The notes: generated from the sequence alone by a model not told the origin. Numbered from the stretch's first letter, positions 9,963 to 22,506 are shown. The stretch: DNA of 64,000 nt from Deroplatys truncata (GCA_030765065.1 CM060980.1:59380364-59444363); one strand, 5' to 3'. Made by a program: numbers and translations.

Positions 9963-10095
9963 TAACTTTTGGGTCTTGGTATTGGATATCCAATCCGTTA
10001 TTTAATTGACGACGGAGGAAGCCGAGAAAATTCCATGGGATTTGAAGTCGTGACCGCCAAAATGCTAGTCACCGAAAAGCTGCTATCTCCCGGAC
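9963..10095. repeat. SINE fragment, family 2
   Basis: Shares 'gggtcttggtattggatatccaatc' -like and 'gggatttgaa' blocks with the better copy at 32505-32670, in the same relative direction. The tRNA-like region is too decayed to score. Confidence 0.5.
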
Positions 10096-10458
10096 TTAGA
10101 ACATGGGTGTGTCTTTTCGCTACATTATTTTGATTTTCTTACTAATGGACAAATGTATTTTACTCTGGGGTCTCTCCCAATGATAATACGAGTAATTAAC
10201 CTTCAGACTGCTATCTTTTGTACCTCCTTAAACCACCTGGACCCCAGGTGGAAAACTCGAATTAACACAATATCAATTATCTTGTTCTACTTAGAACAAA
10301 TAAAATGATTTTAAAACAACAATTCTGATATCTCAACATGTTTCACCAACAATGTACCTCAAAATCAGCATTGTCAAACAAACAACCCAATTATAAATTA
10401 CAATATTATTTTTATTTTCCAGCACTATCTCATTAGATAGCACTTCTCTATTATTATC

Positions 10459-10530
<72 letters not shown>

Positions 10531-10531
10531 T
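10459..10531. repeat. (CTTT)n microsatellite
   Basis: About 18 near-perfect CTTT units abutting the tail end of a minus-strand SINE. It probably expanded from the SINE's A/G-rich tail. Confidence 0.95.
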
Positions 10532-10862
10532 AACTGTTTAACCTTCGCTAATGTAGGACTTATAGGCGGGTGCCAGGGGTCAGAGGTCCATGTAGGAGGA
10601 GCAGACTCTCATGGAGCAGACAGAATATCCAGGATGGGTGATCAGCCCGATGCCTGATATGGGATGAAGGAAGTAGATGAAACGAAATGAAGGCGAAATG
10701 GATGAAAGGAAAGGTGATGATGGAGCAGTTGGTGGAATGAATGTTGGGGGAAACCGGAGAACCCGGTAAAAAACCGTCCAGACGCCGCTTTGTCCACCAC
10801 AAATCCTACATGCGGGTCCCTGGGATTGAACCCGGGTCGCCTCGATGAGAGGTGAGCGGTCT
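10532..10862 (-). repeat. tRNA-derived SINE, family 3
   Basis: On the minus strand the head starts near 10862 with a tRNA-like segment containing B box gggttcaatcc (10826-10838). A central 'ggttttttaccgggttctcc' block (about 10755-10774) and a long body follow, running into the CTTT tract as the tail. The central block resembles those of the SINEs at 32505-32670 and 57560-58010. Confidence 0.75.
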
Positions 10863-11414
10863 ATTATTATCTCAATAAATAACTAATTTGTTTTATTTTT
10901 TAATTGTCACTTTATTTTATGTTTTATTTTTCAATAGGGTTTGCAACTGCATTTTAACATATTATAATGTACTACCAGTACCATTTAGGTTTTTTACATG
11001 GAGTTTTACAATTCATGTTCCTTAAGTGTAACATCCAAGACACACTACTCTCTGCATTATACAGTGGGTACCGCAAATGAATTTCTTGCAACTCTCACAC
11101 AGAATAACTGAAAAAGCAGGCAGCCAAAATAAAACTCTTAAGATGCTAGAAACTCTTAAGAAACTTTTGAGACATAAACTGTTATGAGAGGTCCAAGTGG
11201 ACCCCAAGTTGTATTTTATTTTTCTTTACAATTGTATTTATTGCTCATTTTACGGAACTATTTTATGGTAATAAAGCTGATTAAATTTGTAACACATACA
11301 ACAATGTCAAAATTTAAATTATGTATTTCATTCATAAAAACTAAAAAGTTTAACACTGGGTTCCAGATGGACTCCGCATAGCGGTCTGAAGGTTAACGAT
11401 TACTTTTTTATAAC

Positions 11415-12346
11415 TAGAGCCCGGATTTTATGTTATATAAATTTCAGTAATATGTACATCAATATGTAACCAAAATTGCCTAAATGTGTAAATAAATGTG
11501 TAATGAAGCAATTATATGTAAAAATCAAACATTTTATTTCTTTGCTAGAAAATAGAAGTTTATAGGTACTCAAATTGAGATTACTTTATTAATCTTAATC
11601 AGCTAATTTCTGCCACAAAGTACTGAAAGACAAGTTACACCATTCAACCTTTTAAGTTAAATTGGGACGGCTGCACAATTAATTATAATTTTCTTTTCAA
11701 AGATGTTCTGTTGTCATGCACTCAAACTCCGACAATATCCTTTTATTATATAAATATGCTTAACCTTGCAAGAAGTCAATGCGTATTAAAACAGTCATTG
11801 TCGTCCGCATCGAACTCGTGCACTGCAACAGAATGGCGACAGTGTTTGAGTAGCACAATAATAAAACGTTCAAATTGTTTTTCATTTCTTGCTATGTAAT
11901 GGAAATGCATGGAGTTGATGACAGTGTATCATTAGCACGTTAATAAAACGTTCAAATATTATATTTTTCATTGTAAACCTGTTCTGTATTCTAAAGTAGT
12001 GGCGATATGACTATAGTTGAAGTAACAATAAAGAAATTAAAAAAAAGGTTCAGGTTATTTTTCCTTTCTTGCTATGGTGTTGGAAAATACATTAATAATA
12101 ACAATAATCATAATAGTAGTAATAATAAATAGAAATTCAAAATATATCTAAATATATAATTATACAATTATTGTGAAATTATGTAGAATGCTGTGAAGTA
12201 TGTAATATGATACCAAATATGTAAAGAAATTCAAAATAATATTTATGTACAGCATTCCCACATGTGTATACCGTCAACATACGTTTTATTCGTGCATAAA
12301 TATGTAGCATTAAAATGATTGTGTAATTACATATAATCCGGGCATA
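11415..12346. mobile_element. hAT-like non-autonomous element (MITE) with 8-bp target duplication
   Basis: A perfect 8-bp direct repeat TTTATAAC flanks the element (11407-11414 and 12347-12354). Ends are TAGAGCCCGGATTTTATG and the reverse complement of TATGCCCGGATTATATG, matching the hAT end pattern YARNG at the left. The element is 932 bp, AT-rich, and has no transposase ORF. It sits 18 bp from the right TTAA of the piggyBac-like element. Confidence 0.82.
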
Positions 12347-12354
12347 TTTATAAC

Positions 12355-13309
12355 CTTTAAGATCAATATTGTCACATTACATTGTATAGATTAATTTTCG
12401 TGAGTGAAAGGCGATTTAACTTTTTCATCTGCGTATTTTCCACATAACATTTCACATTCTTTAAAGATAATCCTGACTGAAAACTTCAATAGCATTCTAA
12501 GTTTGCAGCAAGTTGATGATACAAGGGTGTTATAATACCACAATATCACTCGTCAGATTTGAGCAACGGGCACCTTTACCTTGGATATTGTAGGAGTTAA
12601 GTTTCTGAAAGCGACCTTGTAAGATATACATCAACATAATCAGTTCTCAAGAACGATAATGCCGGGTATTAGCTGTGAGTGCAGGTGGGCCAACGAAAAT
12701 ATATGCATTAAAAAACCGACCTCCGATGAATCGAAGAAGGGCAGGCAGGGGTGGTATCAAAGGAACCTTCTATAGAAAATCCTACGTCTTCTCCCCCTTT
12801 GAACACGGTGCACGCATCAGGTATTATTTCCAGTACCATGCACCTCAATGCGATCGGCCCGAATCACCATCTATAGGCTCGGATTTAAATACGTAAAAAA
12901 GAAAAGGAGTAGACGAAAATCTACCATCTTCCTCCACCTCCGATCCTTTGTGTGCATCTTCAGCCATGATTTGTCTTCAGGAGAGATTTCTATGCATCTT
13001 TCCTTCGATTATTCCCTTCTATTTTTTACCATTATTATTTTCTCAAAGCCTTGTGGCATCTTTATTCTAATTCCCGTATTGAAATGCATAGGGTTTTCTT
13101 TGTTTGGCAGAAGGCTGTCACCAGAAGTTCCATCGGCATTCTCACAGCGATCTGTGTAATCGTTTGGGCTTTGGTAATAGGGTAAGCATACCAGTTCCTT
13201 ACCCCAATATTCCCTCTCTCCTCAAGTCTGCTAGATTATTTACTAATCTATCACAAGCTATAGCTGTACAGGTTAAAACAAAATAAAGAATCACATTTTA
13301 TTTTTCTTC
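12355..13309. other. Unassigned interval
   Basis: Contains short open frames with no recognisable domains. No repeat was matched elsewhere in the window. Confidence 0.45.
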
Positions 13310-13785
13310 TTCATCTTCTTCTTCTTCCAACAATATAGGCTCTCGACCTATTCCTCCTCAATTAAACATATCATTCCATCTTGTTCTTGGTCTTCCTGCT
13401 TAGCGATATTCTCTAGGAATATAATTTAATAACAATTTTTGTATTCACTTCTTTTATCCTTAATATATGCTTACACTAGTTATTTTTAGTTTCGTTGACT
13501 TTAATCGTTTAAGTTGTATATATTTAACTGTTTGCTAATTTATTAATTTCTTTGTTTGCTTAAAAGGATAATTTCTGCCACTGCTCTTAAAAAGCTCATC
13601 TCAGCTATTTCTATTCTTTTCTTGTCTGTCTACTCATTGTCCAATTATCACTTCCTTTTGTTGCCATTACTTTATAGAATTTCATTTGTGTTGCTTTTGA
13701 CGTGTTATTCTTTAATGTGCTGTTTATTGTTTCATTCAGATACCTTAGTTTATTTTTAAATTTAATTCCTATAAAAACAATTAGC
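13310..13785 (-). pseudogene. Non-LTR retrotransposon RT C-terminal fragment
   Basis: Minus-strand frames, broken by stops and shifts, read in order a GSDNWTMSRQTRK segment (about 13660-13625), RIEIAEMSFLRAVAEI (about 13620-13570), then GRPRTRWNDM (about 13400-13370). These match the usual C-terminal tail of LINE reverse transcriptase ORFs (the GxETWTL, EMxFLRxVAG and GRPRTRW blocks). The catalytic RT core is absent. This is a heavily decayed, 5'-truncated copy. Confidence 0.7.
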
Positions 13786-13916
13786 ATTTTCTTAAAGATC
13801 AGATTACAGAGATAATGAATCAGTTGATTAATGAAATCAGCCGAATCTCCAAAGAGCTGAGCGCTAGAGAAGTTTCGAGTTGCAGATTATAGAAAAATCC
13901 CAGAGAGAAAAGCATC

Positions 13917-14196
13917 TAGGGGTACCATACTAGCTCGAGTTCCCGAGGTTGCACGTTCAAACCCGGCGGAGGGTGGCCGATTTTTTCGGGCGTAAAAATC
14001 CTTAGCATTGCTTCCTTCGGAAGGGAAGTAAAGCCGGTGGTTCCGTGTCGTAGATTTACGACACATAAAAGAACCTCAAGCCTGATAAGGAGGCCTCTGA
14101 GCAATATTTCCTGTCTTTCACGCTCAATAAGGAATGAGACGCTAAGAACCATAGAAGTTAAAGAGCATCCATAAATAAAATAAAAAAGGTATATAA
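13917..14196 (+). repeat. tRNA-derived SINE, family 4
   Basis: tRNA-like head (B box around 'gcacgttcaaacccggcgg', 13950-13968), then 'ttttttcgggcgtaaaaatc', 'ccttcggaagggaagtaaag', 'cgtgtcgtagatttacgaca' and an A-rich tail ('ataaataaaataaaaa'). Copies are at 39889-40160 (+) and 19437-19604 (-). Confidence 0.85.
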
Positions 14197-15240
14197 TTAA
14201 GCTTTTACAAAGGAGAAAAGCACACATCAAGCTAAGTATTGCCTTTTAAGGATTAGAAAGATGCTTTCATGTTTGAGAGTCAACTTCTTGTTCTGAAGTT
14301 TCAAAGCATGTTTCATGCTGCATTATTATACCAATATCACCTCTTTTTTCCCTTTTTTTGCATTTGCATGCTTTCATTTAAGTGTAGCTAATAAGAATTT
14401 TGTTTGTAATTTGTTTCAACTTAAGTTACATACAAACAAACAATATTGTCAATTTATCGGAAAGGTTTAAATAGGCTGTTCTAAGAGAAGGAAAGTGAAT
14501 TTAATTGATCAAACATAAATAATATTAGATTCTGTATATTCTACATGTTAGATGCTAGTGTAAAATTCCTTTCAGAGACATTATATTTTAAAAGCCTTTA
14601 TGGGTTTTAACGTACCATCAACTACCAGAATACCTTTCGAGACGGCGGAGGAATGCAATGAGATAAACCCAGAGGGTTTTGTGAGCCTTAAGTTACCTGG
14701 TGTTTATCTTTTCAGGACAAGACAAATCTTGAAGAATTTTATCCAGGTAACTTGTTAGATTGTGGGTCGAACCAGAACCCTGGACAATTTTGCATCTCAG
14801 TTCAATATTGCTATGTCAAAAAAATAAATAAATGAAAACTAACAAAATAAAAGCAAACAAACAGAAAAACCTAACACATTTCAGATTTGAAGATTTGATC
14901 CTTTATAATAAATGCACCTTTTAATATCATTTTCCAGAAGTTAACTTCCACGTTATTCCTTATTCCATACGCTATTATAGATATTTACTGTCTAATACTA
15001 TATCACAGGTAGAAACATTAAATTGCAGAGTTTCCAAATTGTTTAAGTTGTGTTGTGGGTATAGTATGGAATTGATCTATAAATATCTCTGAAAAGTTAA
15101 CCAAAAAGTCTGTTGAAAATTATTTTGAATTAAATTTATCACTATTCTAGAATTTCTGTTTTGTGTAGTACCTATATAACTTCTACCCTTTCGATTTTCA
15201 TATGACAAATTATATAATTGTTGGCTATGTTGTGCGGTTG
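14197..15240. other. Unassigned interval
   Basis: Mostly AT-rich. About 14590-14830 has a GC-richer stretch ending in an A-rich tail, with a weak T-arm look-alike ('gggtcgaacc' near 14765). It could be an old SINE, but no second copy is visible here. Confidence 0.4.
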
Positions 15241-16348
15241 TAAAACGGCAACTCTAGACCGAGCCCGAGAACTGTAATTATAGATAATTTTATTAATTAA
15301 TTTTTATTGATGTTAAATCATACTATGTACATATCTTTTTCTTATACTGCTTGTATAGTTTAAGAAGGGTGATTTAACGTTATGTATGTATTTAGGTTAC
15401 TAATATTAGAAGAGTTATACATTGTTTAATGTAAATAATTTAAGCATAATGTTAAAATACTGTCCACGACGAAATGTTTTAGCTACAGGAACAGTGTCTT
15501 CGAAGGCAGAAACTCTAGTTTTACGATGTCTCTCTGGTCGCAGGGGCATTGTCCATGCTGCGAGGGTGTAGAGTCTTTGTCCTTTTATATGATAATTCGC
15601 CATGACCAAATGAGAGAGACAACTAGCTTAACGGTAAATTTAGGAAAAGCCGCGATTTATGTTAAACTTGGACCAGTGAGATCCCTGTAAGTTTATACGA
15701 AATAGTGAGACGCGTCGAGTGGCGCTAAAAATGGACCAATAGGAAAGGAAGCAGCCCCAGAAGCCTGCAACTATAAATGGATCTGTTAGGAACAAGTTCG
15801 AGGCATTTCATTTTGGTATTTTATCATGTGTGGGTCATTTGTCATGTAGTCAGGAAACATTTTGCAAAAACTACAGGCAGAGAGAGATGCTGCAGGATGT
15901 TGAGATATTGCGCCAAAAGTGAATAAAAGCAGTTTTCGAAACACACCTAAGAATCGCTACTCGTAAAGAGATAATAAGCATATTTAAACTTCGCGTCATA
16001 TCCGCGCCGTGCTTTAACAGCGGTGGACAGTATTTTAACGGCGGTAATAACAGGGTTGTGTACTATGTGGAGTAGTTAAATAAAAGCAATTGCAGTGTCA
16101 TCTTTTTGTAACCAAAACACGTCTATTTCTTCCTTTACCACCACCCGAGATCTACGCTTCCTTTACCAAGGATAAGTCCATGCTCCCACCTAGTTTTAAA
16201 GAAAATTACTGCAGCTAGCCGAGGATAAAAATGCAGAGAACCAGTACACTGCGAACATCTGGAGCCAACATGGAGGATGCAGCAAGGTAAGCCGTGAGCA
16301 ACGGGCATCAACAAGAACCACGACTTCGGGCAGGAGGTGACTACCGCA
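15241..16348 (+). repeat. Old solo LTR, same family as the 1.6-6.3 kb element
   Basis: In plus orientation it follows the LTR from TAAAACGGCAACTCTAG (expected TGAAACGG) to CTACCGCA, about 1108 bp. Flanks GTTG (15237-15240) and GTCG (16349-16352) look like a 4-bp duplication with one change. It ends where the inner PBS-like motif begins in the young LTRs and has only one unit of the 113-bp repeat, so it represents a shorter ancestral LTR form. Many substitutions indicate greater age. Confidence 0.85.
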
Positions 16349-16419
16349 GTCGACACTTCTTTTTCTACAGGCATATCGACCGTCATGCTGGTTCCCCCTC
16401 AACCCCTCCCCCAAAAACA

Positions 16420-17114
16420 ATTCTGTTATGCTGCATTCGCATGATCTTCTCTTTATATTCTCATTTATTGTTATACAGCTTGCACATGTTTCCATCTACT
16501 TCATGATGATCGAGATAAATCTTTGCAGAAATAGCTCCATTACACATTTCGTTGAAGCTGCAATGGGGATAGAGGAAGCCGAATTGATAGTCAGGTGTTT
16601 AAAAACAGTCGCCATATTAGGACCAGAAATTCCATACTCTTTCATGAGAAACGGCTGAAGAGCGACATCACTTAAAATGACCAAGTATTGACAATTTCAA
16701 ACCAATAACAATATTTCGGAAATGCTCATGCCACAAAAAGCTATTTAAAATAAAATTTATGCTTTAAACATATCTAAATTTCGTTTGCAGTACCTTTTTG
16801 TCTATCTCTTATAGTTTACCAGTTATACAAAATTATCCTAAACTTCTTCCAAATGAAGAGAACTTTATAGGCTATTCCCAGAAAATAAAAGATATGCATT
16901 TTATTTGCTATGTGAACATTTTAAACAAAACAATTTCAGCTATTTTTGAGAAAATCGAAAGTTTATAAAAATATTCCATGCAAAGGGTAGTTTTTTCTAA
17001 AAACGTTTCTTGATTCAGGAAAACTCAAAAAAATGTATTTCCGGTGAAATATCAACATCGAAATTTTGGGTGGAATGCAATGGTTTCTTTTACCTACTGG
17101 TCGCAGAGAAAGTA
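16420..17114 (+). mobile_element. HEL-like dispersed element (copy 3)
   Basis: Runs from 'atgctgcattcgcatgatct' through 'tttcgttgaagctg', 'tagtttaccagttatacaaa' (about 16812), 'ttccatgcaaagggtag' (about 16974) and 'ttttgggtggaatgcaatgg' to 'gcagagaaagta' (17103-17114). The CA/GACA segment is deleted in this copy. Confidence 0.72.
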
Positions 17115-17639
17115 GAACTTTCATGAATTTTTAAGGAAATGGAGATCCGATTATACAGCAGCTATCTGCTAAAATGGATATCAACCATCTTCATCACTAA
17201 CTAATAAATTAATTTTAATTTAAACGGTAAGAAACCGTTACTGGAACAATTACCCTAAACGTGATATAATGAGTAGGGTTACGAAAAGTACGTTCGCTGT
17301 TCCGTTAACCGCGTTCAGGTGGTGTTTCCTTCCGAACGAAAGAAGCCTCACCATCACAAAGCATATTAAGTTCCACCCACAATTTTTATTCAGGCTCCTG
17401 CATGAATGGCTTTTATTACCGATCGGGATTAATTCAAACTTGCATCGAGTTTCATCGCGACCTGAAACTCACTTTGCTTTTTTCCATTGCTGCTAAAATA
17501 TACGCTAGCATTATGACGTTACGCACTAATTGTCAATTTAAAGCAAAATTATTATATTAAACGGTTTTATATATTTCAGCTTTCACAGCTACACAATTTC
17601 AAGGAAAACGTATATTTTTATTAACACACAGAATTACAA
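17115..17639. other. Unassigned interval
   Basis: Nothing recognised. Confidence 0.45.
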
Positions 17640-18330
17640 TGTTTACAAATCCTTCTGTTTCTAAGGTTTTATTTTTATTCTCCACTCATCCCTGTCATTC
17701 CAGTCTCCCTCCTGCATTCCTTTTGTTTTCATCCTCGTACCTGTTTCCTGCATCCAAATACTTCTGGATCTAGCCCTTCCTTCTCTCCCAGGTGGACACC
17801 TTTCTCAAACTTTTCTGTGTATTGTTTCCTCTGGCACTGTCCTAATGTGTCCATATCAGTAGTTGTTTACATCTTAATACCAGCACAAAATTATTAACTT
17901 TAATTTCTTCCTTAATAAAAGTGTTCCTAATTTCTTCTAATTTTGAATACTTTGGCTGACCTTCTTAAAAGTTCATTTCCACTGAAAATGACTTCGATGT
18001 TAAATCTTATTGACTTTTCCAAATTTCAGCTCAATATATGTGACGTACTGCTTACTATTGATTTGTATTCTTGAAATTTAATTTCTTTGGTTATATTTCC
18101 GTCCCATAAAATGCTTCACCGTTATTGTAGCTATAACTTTTTTTAATTATATTCTTTACGACAGTATCTTTTATCAATTTAACTCCCAAGTACTCAAATT
18201 GTTTGGAACCTTTTATGAAAGCTTTTTGATCTCCCAAAATTAAACCTTTAGTCTCTGTTCCATATCCCATATAAAACGTTCATCTATATTTACTTCTTGA
18301 CCCTATTTTTCATATCATTCTAACAATTTT
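17640..18330 (-). pseudogene. Non-LTR retrotransposon RT C-terminal region
   Basis: Broken minus-strand frames read KGSKQFEYLGVKL (about 18215-18175), matching the 'FKYLG' block of LINE RTs. Next come a 'FLRRSAKVF' block (about 17970-17945) and a tail with YGHIRTVPEE (about 17855-17825) and EGDWNDRDEWR (about 17715-17680), matching the usual 'WYGHV..' and 'DRxxWR' ends. It is a different LINE copy from 13310-13785, with no catalytic RT motif visible. Confidence 0.72.
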
Positions 18331-18383
18331 CTCACCCATATAATCCATACCTTCAATTTCTGCAATGTCTATATGTATGTATG

Positions 18384-18422
<39 letters not shown>

Positions 18423-19436
18423 ATCCATTGTCAACAGGTATTCCCATTCCCGACGCAGACATTTGCTTATCCAATTCGAAATTGCTCATTGCATTATACA
18501 TACATATATAATGTGATATATATTACATATATATATAATAAATAAGGTTGATGACAAATTACAACCTTGATAAAGGCCCTTTGTAGCTTTAAAGAAAATG
18601 TATGTTCCATTGGTAAATACTCAATGTAAAACCTAATACACGATAGTACAAAAGCAATTATAAACTAAGAGAACAAATTAGTAAATCTAAGTTTCTATAC
18701 GTACTCAGCTTAAAGTTTACACACATATATTTACCCGTCTATATGTGCATGTACATATTCTATAGTAGATGAAAATTAGGGATTTGTGTAGGTTTAACAA
18801 ATATCTCTTGAGGTACTGATACCTAAGTTTGAAAAAATATATATGATCACCTATATGGGTAAAATAACGTAGATTTTTAATCGCCAAATCACAAATTTCT
18901 ATTATTCTTGTCCGTTTGTAATATAAATTTGAAACTGGGAATTAATAGTGTTTATAGGAATAGAAAATATATTTGCCATGCATTACACAAAAAATATGGA
19001 CAGTTTCAAATTTCTTTAGATGTTTTGTTGGACAGGATACGTCTTGTTACTTTTGGCTTATTAGGCAACAAATACCCACTGGTATAACAAAACAAATTAA
19101 TTGTTGTAAATTTTTTATCACTGTTCATAATTTCGTTGTATTTAAACGCTATACACCATAATTGTTATTCACCACAATATACCTATTACAAAATCCAGTA
19201 TTGATTAAAAATAAAAAAGTTGACTATTTTATCTGCCATTGCTAAGAATAGGAACCTAGCAACCACCAGTTTTGACTTAAGAGCCAGAAATGTTATCTTA
19301 TAGGTCACTTGGGAACACCAAATCGATAAAACTTTGGAATTGGGCAAGTGTTAAGATGATTTGTTGTTCACTAAAATAATATTTTAAACAGTTAAGATAA
19401 ACCTTGTTTTCTCTATGATTGTTAAAGGGTGACTTA
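18331..19436. other. Unassigned interval with microsatellite
   Basis: Contains a compound GTAT/AT microsatellite at about 18370-18420. Otherwise AT-rich with no recognised feature. Confidence 0.5.
18370..18420. repeat. (GTAT)n(AT)n microsatellite
   Basis: Five or so GTAT units run into about 15 AT units. Confidence 0.95.
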
Positions 19437-19604
19437 TGATAAAAATTATCACACTGGGCCACCGGTTTTACCTCCCTCCCGTAGGAAGCCATGCTACGAA
19501 TTTTTACGCCCGAAAAAAATCCATCGCCCTCCGCGGGGTGTGAACCCGCGTCCTAGGGAACTAGATGCTAGTATGGAACCACTACAACACGGAGGACGAC
19601 AGGT
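19437..19604 (-). repeat. tRNA-derived SINE, family 4, with best-preserved tRNA head
   Basis: The minus-strand head at about 19604-19525 folds like a tRNA: acceptor-like cctccg/cggagg ends, a D-arm-like 'tgtagtggttccatac' and a T arm gcgggttcacaccccgc. Then come 'tcgggcgtaaaaatt' and the body to about 19437, truncated relative to 13917-14196. There is no CCA, intact anticodon arm or other sign of a functional tRNA. Confidence 0.82.
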
Positions 19605-20194
19605 TACTTATGGTGCTTAGCAGGATGTGCGTCTAGGTTTTCCTTATTCATTACAACAAAAAAAGCATTTTTCAAAAAATCCGTGGTAATATGTACTGCC
19701 GGTTAGGCATCGATATACTCCAGAAAATGTTTTGATTATGGCAGAATGTAGACAAAATCTGTAGATTTAGAAATCATTTTAAAAGTTGCTATTCAACTGT
19801 CTACAACTAACCCGATGTGTCATATTTACATTATTTTATATATGTATTATAATTTTAAGTAATATCTTCTGCTATTATATTAAAAGTTATACGCTGCTAT
19901 TCACGAGAAGCTTTCGACTAGAAGTAATCTCAAATTACGCAATACGTCCTTTGCTATATGCAAGTTAAGAAAAAAAATGCATCTGTTTACAAATCGTTAA
20001 ATCAATTTATGATACTAATGAAAAAGGGCGGAGGGGCGGGGGGATCGATATATTTAAACACACCTTATATATACAGCTTGATAGTTCAACCTGGGAAAAT
20101 GTAAATATGTAAAAATGAATTTCGAAAATGGCTAAATTTACCGAAAACACATTCGACATGAACTACACATTATAAAGAGGTCTATATTGTTTTG
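19605..20194. other. Unassigned interval
   Basis: Nothing recognised. Confidence 0.45.
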
Positions 20195-20630
20195 TTTCTA
20201 TGTAGTTGTGTATCCCTTATGTTTTACCAGTTATACAAAGTTATACAAATTTTAATTAGAATGAGCAAATCTTCATAGACTCTTCAAAGAAAAGTCAAGA
20301 TTTTAATTTCATCAGCGAAACAAATATCTTAAGCATCTCTTCTTTTAATAAATTTCTTTGGAGTCATTTTTAGAAAATAAAAATTATGCAAATTTTTCCA
20401 CTTAAAGAACAGCTTGAAGTGGAGGAATTTCGTGAAAATCTTTCTGTTGCATCCTTGGAAGATGCTGCATTTAAATAACAAGTTTGGCATTTTTCCAACT
20501 TTTCGTTTTTCAGTTATTCTATTCACAGACAGACACGGGCATTTTTCCAAAAAGCTGTGGTGGGGGGAGGGGTCAGGATACCTTAAAGTTTGTATTTCCG
20601 GCGAAAGCTTAGTATATCATTTTTGCATGA
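20195..20630 (+). mobile_element. HEL-like dispersed element, 3' part (copy 4)
   Basis: Landmarks are 'atgttttaccagttatacaa' (20219), 'gtggaggaatttcgtgaaaa', 'acaagtttggcatttttcc' (20481), 'cacagacagacacggg' (20523) and 'gtatttccggcgaaa' (20590). The terminal hairpin is missing, replaced by a tRNA-like segment. Confidence 0.65.
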
Positions 20631-20631
20631 T

Positions 20632-20830
20632 GAGTGCTCAGAGTTCTGTATCCTAGAACGAGAGGTTACGGTTTCGATTCCCGGCAGGTGCTAGGAATAT
20701 TTCTCCCCGGATGCTAAAAGTATGCATTTGTGAAAGAATTTGAGTGTTCCTCTTGGTAAGATGGAATAAAACCTACGAAAACCCCATAGATAAAGGATAG
20801 AGAAACTAATAATGCAGGTTGTTTCATTTA
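20632..20830 (+). repeat. Possible tRNA-derived SINE
   Basis: A T-arm-like 'ggttacggtttcgattcccgg' -type segment (about 20664-20686) follows a D-arm-like stretch, then a non-repetitive body. No second copy is seen in this window, so the family is unproven. Confidence 0.4.
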
Positions 20831-21659
20831 AGTTAAGAGAACTGGATTCATTTCCGATAAAAATGTAAACCTCATGTGTATTTAATTTGCATTTATTTAT
20901 CTTTAATTATCTTTAAATAGAATATTTATCTATTTATAAAATTGAAAAAATTTAGTTAACCTAGCAAATAAGACTGATTCTTTAAGATACATTCGGAGGA
21001 CATGGGCGTTTAGAGAATCCTACAAAAGAGGAAAGAATAACCGCCATTTTATCCCAATTATCTCCTTAAATTTTACTAGATAGTTAAGGGGGCCGATATG
21101 GGAATTTGCCAAACCCAAAGTACTCTACTTAGCTTTATGAATATTTTTCCACGTGTTATATATGTGTATAAAGAAGTGCGGTTGCAAACTTTGATGCATA
21201 TGTGTGAGTCGTTTCTGCATTGGGCATTAAACACAAATTTAAGTTGTTTCATAAAAAATACTCCTCACGTCGGAATTTTCGTAACTTTTAAACAGAATTT
21301 CATATATATGTTCCTTATTGAGTTAGAAAATAAGTGTGCTAAGAAGTATACTATTAAATTAATTTATATTTAAAAAAAATAGTTTTTGTCCAATTGTGAG
21401 GTTCGGCTTTTCCATGTGCGTGTATATATATACATACATACATACATACATACATACATACATACATACTTATATGTATCTACTCACTTGCGTAAGCTTG
21501 GCGGCGTAACACATTTGCCTTGCATTAATAACTACATAGTACGTTTTAGTAAGTATATCTTATCGAAACTATTTCTTAAGCTTCGATCCGATAACTTAAA
21601 AGTTGCATCGTAAGGAGCGTTTTAAATGTAAAAAAAATAGCGCACTACAAAATTAGCTT
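20831..21659. other. Unassigned interval with (CATA)n
   Basis: Nothing recognised except a CATA microsatellite at about 21430-21470. Confidence 0.5.
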
Positions 21660-22506
21660 ATTAACTGGCCTAAAAGTCGGCTTATGTAGGTAGAGAAGGT
21701 ATTCCACCTAAAAATTCTATATTGAGATTTCACCGAAAATACACGTTTTGAAGCGCCCTGAATTAAAAAAAAACATTTGTAGCAAAAGATCCATGTGTAG
21801 GTATCCATGGGTGTGTGTCTTAAACAGCATAACTCAAAAACGAAAATTCGGATAAATATCAAACTTGAATACCAAGTTCTAAAAACCAAAGATGCAACAC
21901 GGGAATTTTCATCAGACAGTTCCATCCCAAATTGCACTTTATGTCGAACATTTTTCCAATTTTTTTATTTTCTGAACAATGGCCCTAAGAATTTGGTTAA
22001 AATAGCTTTTATTAAAATATATACATGACTAATAATATTTATACCTTGAATTTGCTGGAAATAGCCTATCAAGTCCTGTTAATTCGGAAGGAAATTTATT
22101 TAATTTTGCATAACTGGTAAACGTTAAGCGATGGACCAAAACGTACCACAAAAAAAATGTAAATGGCTTTAAAACACACAATTTATTTTAAATTCCGTTT
22201 AGTGGCATTAGCCATTTCCGAGTTATTCGTTATTAATAGTCCTGTCGATTTTGAGTTGTTTCGCGCAATGTCAGGGAAAGGTTATGGAATTTTAAGGCCA
22301 GCGTATAGTGTCCAGTTCTTAAACATTTAACTGTCGCTATTCTCTTCATATTTAACCTATAACGAAATGTGTAATGAAGCTATTTCCGGAAAGGACTAAA
22401 ATGAAGTAGATGGAAAAATAAACCCATGTAGAAAAAATTTGTGGACCAACTAATAAGTGATAGAGGGTAGGGTAAACCAGGCAAATTTAACACACTAGAT
22501 TTTTTT
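21660..22506 (-). mobile_element. HEL-like dispersed element (copy 5)
   Basis: On the plus strand it begins with the hairpin-type end 'cttatgtaggtagagaaggt' and ends with 'aatttaacacactagatttt', so the element reads on the minus strand. Internal 'ttgaataccaagttc' and 'ttgcataactggtaaacgtt' blocks are conserved. Confidence 0.72.

Larger units (their letters stand above)
10200..11392. mobile_element. piggyBac-like non-autonomous element (MITE) with TTAA duplication
   Basis: Inverted ends CCTTCAGACTGCTATC (10200-10215) and the reverse complement of CCTTCAGACCGCTATG (11377-11392) abut TTAA on both outer sides (10196-10199 and 11393-11396), the piggyBac target site. Subterminal palindromic blocks recur: 'cacctggaccccaggtgg' (10229-10246), 'ggtccaagtggacccc' (11190-11205) and 'ggttccagatggactcc' (11359-11375). 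There is no transposase ORF. A (CTTT)n run and a SINE sit inside (10459-10862). The family name rests on the TTAA target and end sequence only. Confidence 0.8.

Noticed and set aside
19524..19604. Possible functional tRNA gene
   Set aside because: It folds roughly like a tRNA but is followed by the family 4 SINE body and lacks a convincing anticodon arm. Treated as a SINE head.
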